From an uncultured Lachnospiraceae bacterium (GTDB lineage: Bacteria; Bacillota; Clostridia; Lachnospirales; Lachnospiraceae), in assembly GCA_902767065.1 (NCBI GenBank), contig CACXFW010000255.1, forward strand, positions 1 to 8,617: DNA of 8,617 nucleotides, read 5' to 3'. The notes under the pieces are model-generated. The model worked only from the letters and a program-made list of their open reading frames with translations, was not told where the DNA came from and did no database searches. Made by a program: the position numbers and the translations under genes. Every line of letters starts with the position of its first letter. Positions within the stretch are counted from its first letter, which is position 1. Positions 1-5,555 of this stretch are shown piece by piece.

Positions 1-70
1 CCCCCTGGAACCGCTCAGATCCGTCAGATAAGCAAGCTTATCTGACTGGATCATGAGCAATTCCAGGAGG
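1..70. repeat. Long imperfect inverted repeat (hairpin) downstream of dnaN
   Basis: Nested complementary arms are visible: 4-10 (CCTGGAA) with 61-67 (TTCCAGG), 13-17 (GCTCA) with 54-58, 18-22 (GATCC) with 48-52, and 23-33 (GTCAGATAAGC) with 36-46, closing on a 2-nt AA. Small internal loops or bulges sit at 11-12/59-60, 53 and 47. Positions 1-2 can still pair with 69-70, so the left arm may continue beyond the window. No clear T-run follows on the minus strand, so it is not a textbook terminator for dnaN. It could be a 3'-end processing hairpin, a small intergenic repeat element or part of a structured RNA. The pairing is directly visible; the function is unknown. Confidence 0.6.
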
Positions 71-105
71 TGCTGAATAATTACATTCTATGAACGGTTG
101 GATCG

Positions 106-1206
106 TTACACAAAATTCACCGGCAGCACCATATAAATATACGACTGTTCATCATCCCTGATAAAGCACGGCGCTTTGGAATTCAGAAAGTAGATCAGAA
201 TCTCCTCATCATCAATCACGCGAAGCGCGTCGAGAATGAACTTCGGATTGAAACCGATCTTCAGTTCTTTCCCCTCCATCCCGATCTCCACATCATCAGA
301 CATCGATCCGGCCGGAGAAGAGATCCTGAGGTTCATGCTGCCATCCTCAATCGTCAGAACAAGCGGCCTCTTGTCCGCCTCGCTGGTAAACAGCAAAGCC
401 CTGTCCACCGCGCTGGAAAGATCAGACTTCTTCACGACAATCTTCGTCTCGTAGTCATTTGACAGCATCTGGTCCACACGGAAGTAATTTCCCTCGATCA
501 GACGCGAGACCACCGTCGTCTGATCCATCTCAAACAACACATGGTTATTGGTAAAATACAGCCTGACCTCATCTTCCATCTCACCGCTCAGGATCTTCCC
601 GATCTCATTCATGGTCTTTCCGGGGATGATCACTTCACGGTTTCCGAACAGGGAATCCGTCAGGAGCCTGCGGATCGCGATGCGGTGGCCGTCCAGACCG
701 ACAAGCCGGATTTCATTTTCACGAATCTGCAGAAACTCGCCTGTCATGACCTTATTCGCGTCATTGAGAGAAATCGAAAAGATCGTCTGACGGATCATCT
801 CATGCAGCTGGAACTGCGTCAGGATGACCGGGTTCTCCCGGTCGATAACCGGAAGCGGGGTAAACTGCGCCGCGTCACTTCCGACAATCCGGAAAACGGA
901 CTTCCCGCAGGAAATGATCGTCTTAAGATCCTTCCCCACCTCGATCATGACGTCGTCCTCCGGCATCTTCCGGATAATTTCGGAGAACATCTTCGCGTCC
1001 AGGCAGATCAGTCCTCTTTCCTCTATCGTTCCGTTGACGCATGTCTCGATGCCCAGCTCCATGTTATTGGCGGTCAGCCGGATCGTATCTACCGTCGCAT
1101 CGATCAGGACACAATACAGGATATTCATGGTTGTTTTGGATGGAACGGCCCTCAGGACAATTCCGAGCGACTTCATGAGTTCCTGCTTTGGTGCGGTAAT
1201 CTTCAT
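106..1206 (-). CDS. dnaN: DNA polymerase III subunit beta (sliding clamp)
   Basis: The product is the beta clamp, a ring-shaped dimer that encircles DNA and tethers the replicative polymerase. The 366-residue protein matches the usual family length of about 365-380. Features include the N-terminal MKITAPKQ, an LDGHRIA segment near residues 171-177 (family form TDGHRLA), VSRLIEGN near 233-240 (family form VSRLIDG), FNPKFILDAL near 319-328 and a C-terminal YMVLPV, which forms part of the partner-binding region. The start is the ATG at 1206. An in-frame TTG eight codons upstream exists, but a GAGAGGG ribosome-binding site lies just after that TTG, favouring the ATG. The gene follows dnaA on the same strand after a gap of about 410 nt, the standard dnaA-dnaN order. 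Sequence conservation is moderate but the identity is firm. Confidence 0.97.
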   Translation of the reverse strand: MKITAPKQELMKSLGIVLRAVPSKTTMNILYCVLIDATVDTIRLTANNMELGIETCVNGTIEERGLICLDAKMFSEIIRKMPEDDVMIEVGKDLKTIISCGKSVFRIVGSDAAQFTPLPVIDRENPVILTQFQLHEMIRQTIFSISLNDANKVMTGEFLQIRENEIRLVGLDGHRIAIRRLLTDSLFGNREVIIPGKTMNEIGKILSGEMEDEVRLYFTNNHVLFEMDQTTVVSRLIEGNYFRVDQMLSNDYETKIVVKKSDLSSAVDRALLFTSEADKRPLVLTIEDGSMNLRISSPAGSMSDDVEIGMEGKELKIGFNPKFILDALRVIDDEEILIYFLNSKAPCFIRDDEQSYIYMVLPVNFV

Positions 1207-1354
1207 AATTCTATCTGCCCTCTCTTCCAAATGCTATTCGAAAACGAAACCTGGAAATCCTCTCAGGATGCCCCAGAGCTGTCCACAGACCGGGAAAGTG
1301 AGCCGGGCGGACAGAGAAAAAGAAAAAGAAATCCTTCTTCGTCTTCTTAATGGC

Positions 1355-1371
1355 TGTGGATATGTGGAAAT
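1355..1371 (-). promoter_or_regulatory. Pair of near-consensus DnaA boxes
   Basis: On the minus strand 1355-1363 reads ATATCCACA (one mismatch to TTATCCACA). The overlapping 1363-1371 reads ATTTCCACA (two mismatches). Both face dnaN and are followed by GCC and then the A/G- and T/C-rich tract, an arrangement reminiscent of the boxes that abut the unwinding region in Bacillus subtilis. Binding is inferred from the motif only. Confidence 0.5.
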
Positions 1372-1456
1372 GACCTTCCGGACCATTCTGACAGCGGCTT
1401 TCCTGTCTGGAAAAACGGTTGAAAGATCCCAATGTTTAAACAGGAAAACAGATGTT

Positions 1457-1465
1457 TTTTCCACA
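1457..1465 (+). promoter_or_regulatory. Near-consensus DnaA box
   Basis: TTTTCCACA has one mismatch to TTATCCACA and lies in the dnaA-dnaN gap, in the opposite orientation to the other boxes of that region. Confidence 0.4.
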
Positions 1466-1559
1466 TCCATCTTGTCTGATCAGGATCTCTCCCTTCCTCC
1501 GGACAGTGCGAAATCTCCTTGCGGTCAGCCTGTTTCCACTCTCATGCACATGTTCAAAC

Positions 1560-1588
1560 TGTGGAAAAGTGGATAAACCGGTGGATAA
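1560..1588 (-). promoter_or_regulatory. Tandem cluster of three DnaA boxes downstream of dnaA
   Basis: On the minus strand three boxes follow each other in the same orientation: 1580-1588 TTATCCACC, 1568-1576 TTATCCACT and 1560-1568 TTTTCCACA, each one mismatch from TTATCCACA. The last two overlap by one base. The cluster begins about 30 nt after the dnaA stop. Three same-strand boxes within 29 nt are unlikely to be chance and support this gap being part of the origin. Confidence 0.65.
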
Positions 1589-1619
1589 TCGAGTAAGATC
1601 AATCCTTTGCCGGAACTGA

Positions 1620-3005
1620 TTAATCAGACGGATTGATTTTGTTCTTCAGGACGTCAATCGTCCGACGGATATCTTCGTACTGCTTTATGTCATTGTCAAC
1701 CTTTTCGATTCCATGCATGATCGTGGAGTGGTCACGCTTTCCGAGCGCGTCCCCGATGGAATTGAGCGACAGGTTGGTCATGTTCCGGCACAGGTACATC
1801 GCCATATGCCTGGGCTGCACAATCTCGGAATTACGCTTTGATCCCTTCAGGTCCATCGCGGAAATATTGAAGTGCTCCGCGACCGTGTTGATGATCAGAT
1901 CCGCGGTAATCTCCCGTTTGAGGTCGGGAGAAATGAACTCCTTCAGCGCGTTTTCCGCAAGCTCGGGCGTAATGTCGCTGTTTTCGACGCGGCTTAAGGC
2001 AATGAGCTTCGTCAGCGCGCCCTCCAGTTCACGGATGTTGGTGCGGATGTTGGCGGCAATGTACTCAAGGACTTCATTGCTGATCGCATAATGCTCCGTT
2101 TCCGCCTTTTTCTGCAGGATCGCCATCCTGGTCTCGTAATCCGGCATCTGGATATCCGCGAGAAGCCCGGAAGCAAACCGGGTCTTCAGGCGCTCGTCGA
2201 GCGTGTCAAACTCCTTCGGAGGCCGGTCGGATGAGATGATGATCTGCTTTTCCCTGCCGATGAGGTCATTAAAGGTGTGGAAGAACTCCTCCTGCGTGGA
2301 TTCCTTTCCTATTATAAACTGGATATCGTCGATCAGCAGTACGTCGATGTTGCGGTAGCGGTGACGGAACGAGGTGATCAGGGAAATATTGCTGGAATTC
2401 CTGAGCGCGTCGATCAGCTGGTTGGTAAAGGTCTCCGAAGAGACATAGCACACAGACTTTTCCGGCTGCGTTGTAATGATATGCGCGGCAATCGCGTTCA
2501 TCAGGTGCGTTTTCCCAAGTCCGGGTCCCCCGTAAATGAACAGAGGGTTGTACATCCTGCCGGGAGATTCCGCAACGGCGACAGCGGCTGAGTGGGCAAA
2601 CTTGTTGTTTGATCCGACGACGAAGTTCTCAAAGGTATACTTTGGGTTAAGCCCTGCATCGTGCAAAGTCACATTGAGCTTCGTATCGATTCCCGGAATC
2701 TCGATTTTCTCCTTGCCGGCATTGCGCAGCTTATCTTCCTTCGCTTCCTCCGGAAGGATAAACCCGATCTCATATTCGGTTCCGGTGATCTCCGCAACCG
2801 CGACCTTCAGGGGAAACAGGTACTTCTTCGTGATATAGTCAATCCCCATCTGGCCGGTGGTCACGAGAATCACGACCGTATTGTCCTTCACATCATGAAC
2901 GCTGAGAGGTTCAAGCCAGGTCCGGAACGCGACGTCCGTGACATCAAACTCCTCCTTCACGCTCTGAAGGATCCTTCCCCATGTTTCTGTACTGATTTCT
3001 GGCAT
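1620..3005 (-). CDS. dnaA: Chromosomal replication initiator protein DnaA
   Basis: DnaA is the AAA+ ATPase that binds DnaA boxes, melts the origin and helps load the replicative helicase. The 461-residue protein shows the usual four-part layout: N-terminal interaction domain (about 1-80), short linker, AAA+ domain (about 119-335) and C-terminal DNA-binding domain (about 365-461). Visible motifs are Walker A GGPGLGKTH (159-167), Walker B LLIDDIQ (223-229), sensor I ISSD (257-260), ERLKTRF (271-277) with the arginine-finger region, sensor II NIRELEGAL (323-331) and the DnaA signature DHSTIMHGIEKV (425-436), which contacts the box. The ATG at 3005 is chosen over an in-frame TTG at 3041 because AGGAG lies 13 nt before it, a slightly long spacing; the TTG start would add 12 residues and has no good site. 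The gene is divergent from rpmH. Confidence 0.98.
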   Translation of the reverse strand: MPEISTETWGRILQSVKEEFDVTDVAFRTWLEPLSVHDVKDNTVVILVTTGQMGIDYITKKYLFPLKVAVAEITGTEYEIGFILPEEAKEDKLRNAGKEKIEIPGIDTKLNVTLHDAGLNPKYTFENFVVGSNNKFAHSAAVAVAESPGRMYNPLFIYGGPGLGKTHLMNAIAAHIITTQPEKSVCYVSSETFTNQLIDALRNSSNISLITSFRHRYRNIDVLLIDDIQFIIGKESTQEEFFHTFNDLIGREKQIIISSDRPPKEFDTLDERLKTRFASGLLADIQMPDYETRMAILQKKAETEHYAISNEVLEYIAANIRTNIRELEGALTKLIALSRVENSDITPELAENALKEFISPDLKREITADLIINTVAEHFNISAMDLKGSKRNSEIVQPRHMAMYLCRNMTNLSLNSIGDALGKRDHSTIMHGIEKVDNDIKQYEDIRRTIDVLKNKINPSD

Positions 3006-3052
3006 AGTTGTTCTGATACTCCTGACATCTGTTTCAAACAAAAACTTATATT

Positions 3053-3081
3053 ATGATAAAATATCCTGACCTGTTTTTCAA
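3053..3081 (-). promoter_or_regulatory. Candidate proximal dnaA promoter
   Basis: On the minus strand a -35 TTGAAA (3081-3076) is separated by 17 nt from a -10 TATCAT (3058-3053). Each differs by one base from the sigma-A consensus. Transcription would begin near 3046, giving a leader of about 40 nt to the ATG at 3005. A perfect DnaA box lies about 20 nt upstream, consistent with the autoregulation known for dnaA. Confidence 0.55.
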
Positions 3082-3099
3082 TGGAGTCAAATTTCATCC

Positions 3100-3108
3100 T
3101 GTGGATAA
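3100..3108 (-). promoter_or_regulatory. DnaA box, perfect consensus
   Basis: The minus strand reads TTATCCACA, the exact consensus. It lies just upstream of the proximal candidate dnaA promoter. Confidence 0.85.
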
Positions 3109-3149
3109 CTTTGTTTCTGAAAAAGTCCGTATTTACAGCGTTTTCCAGA

Positions 3150-3178
3150 ATTATACGCTGCCAGACCGCAGTTATCCA
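3150..3178 (-). promoter_or_regulatory. Candidate distal dnaA promoter overlapping a DnaA box
   Basis: On the minus strand a perfect -10 TATAAT (3155-3150) is preceded at 17 nt by TGGATA (3178-3173), a weak -35 (four of six). The -35 lies inside the DnaA box at 3172-3180, so DnaA binding would be expected to compete with RNA polymerase. The weak -35 keeps confidence modest. Confidence 0.4.
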
Positions 3179-3180
3179 CA
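3172..3180 (+). promoter_or_regulatory. DnaA box, perfect consensus
   Basis: The plus strand reads TTATCCACA, the exact consensus, facing the box at 3100-3108 across 63 nt. Confidence 0.85.
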
Positions 3181-3217
3181 AGCTTTGCACAGGTATTCCC
3201 TGAAATGAAACAAAAAT

Positions 3218-3226
3218 TGTGGACAA
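3218..3226 (-). promoter_or_regulatory. DnaA box with one mismatch
   Basis: The minus strand reads TTGTCCACA, one base from consensus. It ends 11 nt before the rpmH -35 element, so it could also influence rpmH transcription. Confidence 0.65.
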
Positions 3227-3237
3227 ATATTTCTCTC

Positions 3238-3266
3238 TTGACTGCTCAGCTGCTTCTTACTATAAT
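3238..3266 (+). promoter_or_regulatory. rpmH promoter (sigma-A type)
   Basis: TTGACT (3238-3243), a spacer of exactly 17 nt, then TATAAT (3261-3266) form a near-perfect housekeeping promoter. The start of transcription is predicted near 3273, giving a leader of about 77 nt before rpmH. This is the best promoter in the window and fits a highly expressed ribosomal gene. Confidence 0.88.
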
Positions 3267-3349
3267 TGTAGCGATGTTTTCTCGGAATATGGCGGGATGA
3301 TAGAAACCCATGAGAGATAGAGATCTGGGAGCGAAGGGGGTGTAAACCA

Positions 3350-3484
3350 ATGAAGATGACATTTCAGCCGAAGAAAAGGCAGAGATCGAAAGTCCATGGC
3401 TTCCGTGCAAGGATGAGCACAAAGGGCGGCAGAAAGGTTCTCCAGGCCAGAAGGGCCAAGGGAAGAAAAGTTCTTTCCGCATAA
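3350..3484 (+). CDS. rpmH: 50S ribosomal protein L34
   Basis: This 44-residue, highly basic protein is a structural component of the large ribosomal subunit that contacts 23S rRNA. It begins [18 protein letters not shown] and continues with the [12 protein letters not shown] and [12 protein letters not shown] blocks diagnostic of L34; the length is exactly that of the family. The strong ribosome-binding site AAGGGGGTG starts at 3334, with the run of G ending 9 nt before the ATG. The [11 protein letters not shown] beginning is typical of Clostridia. It is the first gene rightward of the origin and is followed directly by a terminator hairpin, so most of its transcripts probably end before rnpA. 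Confidence 0.98.
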   Translation: MKMTFQPKKRQRSKVHGFRARMSTKGGRKVLQARRAKGRKVLSA

Positions 3485-3494
3485 GAAGGTGTGG

Positions 3495-3533
3495 GAGAGT
3501 TTCGAGGAATTGTTCGAAACTCTCTTTTCTTGT
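3495..3533 (+). terminator. Intrinsic terminator after rpmH
   Basis: A perfect 11-bp stem, GAGAGTTTCGA (3495-3505) with TCGAAACTCTC (3514-3524), closes an 8-nt loop and is followed by TTTTCTTGT. It starts 10 nt after the rpmH stop. It probably limits read-through so that L34 is made in excess over the RNase P protein. Confidence 0.85.
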
Positions 3534-3537
3534 AAGG

Positions 3538-3563
3538 AACGGTTTTTGAAGAAAACGGTTTTT
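3538..3563 (+). repeat. Short direct repeat in the rnpA leader
   Basis: The 10-mer AACGGTTTTT occurs at 3538-3547 and again at 3554-3563, with starts 16 nt apart, between the rpmH terminator and the rnpA start. No function is evident; it may be a protein-binding site or chance in an A/T-rich leader. Confidence 0.45.
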
Positions 3564-3574
3564 ACAGGTATATC

Positions 3575-3967
3575 ATGAAATTTTCAGAGAGTCTCAAAAA
3601 AACCAGGGATTTTTCCATCGTCTATCAGAGGGGAAGATCCTACGCGAACCGGACGCTGGTTCTGTATGTGCTTCGGAGAAAGGACTCCGACAGGAACCGC
3701 GTCGGCATATCGGTCAGCAAAAAAGTTGGAAACAGCGTTGTCCGCCATCATTTGACAAGACTTGTCAGAGAAAGCTACAGGCTTCATGAAACAGAATTCG
3801 ACAGGGGCCTGGACCTGATTGTACTGGTCCGGCCAGGCGCGAAAGAAAGCGATTTCTTTACTGTTGAGCGCGCGCTGCTCGCCTTAGGGAAAAGAGCAGA
3901 AATCAAAGATCATAACGCGGAGAAGGGAGGAATTCATGAAGAAGATCATGATATGGTCCATCCGTAA
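3575..3967 (+). CDS. rnpA: Ribonuclease P protein component
   Basis: The protein binds the catalytic RNase P RNA and helps it recognise the 5' leader of precursor tRNAs. The 130-residue length suits the family (about 110-130). It shows the basic N-terminus [20 protein letters not shown], the strand [16 protein letters not shown] (42-57) and the helix [13 protein letters not shown] (57-69) that carries the family RNR motif. The canonical form is RNRxxR; here the centre is R57-H58-H59, so the second arginine is replaced. The last 15 or so residues lie beyond the fold and partly overlap yidD. The ribosome-binding site is weak (AGG six nt before ATG) and follows a terminator, so expression is probably low. 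The family assignment is firm from sequence and from its place next to rpmH. Confidence 0.96.
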   Translation: MKFSESLKKTRDFSIVYQRGRSYANRTLVLYVLRRKDSDRNRVGISVSKKVGNSVVRHHLTRLVRESYRLHETEFDRGLDLIVLVRPGAKESDFFTVERALLALGKRAEIKDHNAEKGGIHEEDHDMVHP

Positions 3968-4145
3968 ATATCAGAAGTTCCTCTCCCCGCTCAAGTCCAC
4001 CCGATGTCCCTACTATCCTACCTGCAGCAATTATGCCCTGCAGGCAATTCAAAAACACGGGGCCCTGAAGGGCGGCGTACTTGCCGGATGGCGCCTGATC
4101 AGATGCAATCCGTTTTCACACGGAGGGTATGATCCGGTACCATAA
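3936..4145 (+). CDS. yidD: Membrane protein insertion efficiency factor YidD
   Basis: YidD is a small membrane-associated protein thought to assist YidC-dependent insertion. The 69-residue product has the family signatures [15 protein letters not shown] (24-38), KGG (45-47), RCNPF (56-60) and a terminal GGYDPVP (63-69). The N-terminal stretch to about residue 20 is basic and amphipathic, as expected for association with the inner leaflet. The start is supported by GGGAGG five nt before the ATG. The gene begins inside rnpA, overlapping it by 32 nt in another frame, which suggests translational coupling. It lies just upstream of yidC, its functional partner. Confidence 0.96.
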   Translation: MKKIMIWSIRKYQKFLSPLKSTRCPYYPTCSNYALQAIQKHGALKGGVLAGWRLIRCNPFSHGGYDPVP

Positions 4146-4164
4146 AGGCAGTTACTGTTCAGCA

Positions 4165-4194
4165 GTCAACATCCTCAGAAAAGCTGATGTTGAC
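4165..4194 (+). promoter_or_regulatory. Hairpin in the yidD-yidC gap
   Basis: A perfect 9-bp inverted repeat, GTCAACATC (4165-4173) and GATGTTGAC (4186-4194), encloses a 12-nt loop. No T-run follows, so it is not an intrinsic terminator. It ends 7 nt before the yidC ribosome-binding site and covers the alternative ATG at 4187. It may be a translational control or RNA-processing element; this is inference. Confidence 0.55.
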
Positions 4195-4213
4195 AGATAA
4201 GAGGAAGAGATAC

Positions 4214-5461
4214 ATGAGATTACTTACCAAAAGCGGCGGAATCCTCGGACCGATCGCTACGGTGCTCGGCTATGTGATGTCAGGAATCTTCGCGGTTCTT
4301 GTCGCAATGAACATTCCGAACATCGGCCTTTCGATCGTATTGTTCACGATCGTCATTTATATGGTGATGCTTCCGCTGACTTACCGGCAGCAGAAGTTCT
4401 CCAGAATGACACCGCTCATGAACCCGGAGCTTACCGCGATCCGCGAGAAGTATAAGGGGAAAAATGACCAGGTGACAATGCAGCGGATGAATGAGGAAAC
4501 GAAGCAGGTATACGCCAAGTACGGCGTGAATCCGGCAGGCTCCTGCGTCCAGCTGGTTGTGCAGATGCTGATTCTGTTCCCTCTTTACCGCGTCATCATG
4601 AATGTTCCGGCCTATGTTTCACAGGTCAGAGCGGTATTTGAAGAACTGGCGTCCAAGCTGTTGACGACGCCCGGTGCCGAGAAGTATCTTCAGGAGATCG
4701 GTCCCTCCATTCAGGCGACAACCATCTCCAAAGAATTTACGGCAAACACAATCATCGATACACTCTATAAGTTCCGTCCTGACAACTGGACGGCGCTTGC
4801 GCAGAAGTTTCCGGACCTTAGCGATATCATCTCCTCCACCGAGAAGGTCATCGGCAGGATGAATAATTTCCTGGGGATGAACATCGCGAATACGCCCATG
4901 AACTATATCAAGGAGCATGCTACTGTATGGCTCGTGATCGGCGCGATTTTAGTCCCGGTTCTTGCGGCACTGACACAGTGGCTGTCTGTCAAGGTTTCCA
5001 TGGCGGGAAATACGCAGCCGGAAGGCTCGGACCAGATGGCAGGCACGATGAAGATGATGAACAATATCATGCCGCTTATGTCCGCGTTCTTCTGCCTGAC
5101 GCTTCCTGTCGGTATGGGCATCTACTGGATCATGTCCGCGGTTGTCCGTATGGTGCAGACCATCCTGATCAATAAGAGGCTGGAAAAGCAGGATATGGAA
5201 GAGATTCTCCGCAAGAACATGGAGAAGAGCAAGAAAAAGATGGAAAAGAAGGGCGGTGTATCAGGTGCTCAGATCGCCCAGAACGCTGCGATCAATACCA
5301 GGAAGGTGGATGACAGTGTAAGCCGTGCGAAGAGAATGCAGAAGGCAGTGACAGGACTGGATGAGAGTGCTGTGACGAAGCGTGCGAATGTACGTCCGGG
5401 TTCTCTGGCTGAGAAGGCCAACATGGTATCGGAGTATAACGAAAAGCACCGTAAGAAGTAA
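4214..5461 (+). CDS. yidC: Membrane protein insertase YidC/Oxa1 family
   Basis: YidC inserts and folds membrane proteins, alone or with SecYEG. The 415-residue protein has hydrophobic segments at about 11-32, 38-56, 109-130, 236-257 and 284-317, the last probably two helices. The hydrophilic cytoplasmic hairpin is near 58-105 (RQQKFSRMTPLMNPEL then KYGVNP), and a lysine-rich C-tail runs from about 321. GSCVQLVVQM (109-118) and LPVGMGIYW (297-305) are family signatures. There is no lipobox: the first cysteine is residue 111, inside a helix. The loop between about 131 and 235 is roughly 100 residues, much longer than in Bacillus homologues. Residue 49, where Bacillus SpoIIIJ has the groove arginine, is tyrosine. 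The ATG at 4214 is preferred over the in-frame ATG at 4187 because GAGGAAGAG sits just upstream. Confidence 0.95.
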   Translation: MRLLTKSGGILGPIATVLGYVMSGIFAVLVAMNIPNIGLSIVLFTIVIYMVMLPLTYRQQKFSRMTPLMNPELTAIREKYKGKNDQVTMQRMNEETKQVYAKYGVNPAGSCVQLVVQMLILFPLYRVIMNVPAYVSQVRAVFEELASKLLTTPGAEKYLQEIGPSIQATTISKEFTANTIIDTLYKFRPDNWTALAQKFPDLSDIISSTEKVIGRMNNFLGMNIANTPMNYIKEHATVWLVIGAILVPVLAALTQWLSVKVSMAGNTQPEGSDQMAGTMKMMNNIMPLMSAFFCLTLPVGMGIYWIMSAVVRMVQTILINKRLEKQDMEEILRKNMEKSKKKMEKKGGVSGAQIAQNAAINTRKVDDSVSRAKRMQKAVTGLDESAVTKRANVRPGSLAEKANMVSEYNEKHRKK

Positions 5462-5476
5462 ATCGGACCGGCATTT

Positions 5477-5504
5477 GGAACCGGAGGATCAGGATTCCGG
5501 TACC
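5477..5504 (+). other. Small hairpin between yidC and jag
   Basis: ACCGGA (5480-5485) and TCCGGT (5496-5501) can pair around a 10-nt loop, with GG/CC (5477-5478, 5503-5504) pairing beyond one mismatch. No T-run follows, so termination is unlikely. The rest of the 94-nt gap holds only the jag ribosome-binding site GGAGGT at 5540-5545. Confidence 0.3.
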
Positions 5505-5555
5505 CTGGAAATGAGCGGAACGATGAAAGCAATAATCCTGGAGGTATGATTATCC

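Larger units (their letters stand above)
1207..1619. other. dnaA-dnaN intergenic region, probable second origin sub-region
   Basis: This 413-nt stretch has no convincing gene. It holds scattered matches to the DnaA box TTATCCACA: three near the dnaA end (1560-1588), one at 1457-1465, a pair at 1355-1371 and a weak one at 1279-1287 (two mismatches). A purine-rich tract runs from about 1312 to 1331, and read on the dnaA strand it is a T/C-rich run just past the 1355-1371 boxes. In Bacillus subtilis the corresponding interval is the part of oriC where DnaA unwinds DNA, so a similar role is inferred. The dnaN leader also lies here. I could not pick out a good dnaN promoter, nor a T-tailed terminator after dnaA. 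Confidence 0.6.
3042..3237. other. oriC core region between dnaA and rpmH
   Basis: The gap between the divergent dnaA and rpmH genes carries two perfect DnaA boxes (3100-3108 minus, 3172-3180 plus), one single-mismatch box (3218-3226 minus) and an AT-rich stretch at about 3036-3065 next to the dnaA start. The two perfect boxes face each other. The genes flanking this gap are transcribed away from it, as expected for an origin in this phylum. The exact melting site is not resolved by eye; it could lie here or in the dnaA-dnaN gap. Confidence 0.8.

Noticed and set aside
1..54. Open minus-strand frame starting ATG at 54 and running off the left edge (18 codons)
   Set aside because: It lies wholly inside the hairpin arms, has no ribosome-binding site, and the fragment resembles no gene I know after dnaN.
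541..1350. Long plus-strand open frames opposite dnaN
   Set aside because: They are antisense shadows of a clear dnaN, with no family resemblance and no ribosome-binding site.
1332..1350. DnaA-trio repeats (AAG AAG ACG AAG AAG on the dnaA strand) beside the 1355-1371 boxes
   Set aside because: The triplets have the wrong polarity relative to the boxes compared with the Bacillus arrangement, so I do not call a trio element.
1234..1470. Minus-strand open frame in the dnaA-dnaN gap
   Set aside because: Low-complexity Arg/Ser/Phe-rich translation from a purine-rich tract that also carries DnaA boxes; no good start signal.
1616..1627. Perfect 12-bp palindrome CTGATTAATCAG over the dnaA stop
   Set aside because: Short, without loop or T-tail; easily chance and not able to act as a terminator.
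3246..3482. Minus-strand open frame opposite rpmH
   Set aside because: It is the antisense of the rpmH leader and gene, which are firmly identified.
3546..3574. Possible rnpA promoter TTGAAG-17-TATATC
   Set aside because: Both elements match only four of six bases, and transcription would start inside rnpA.
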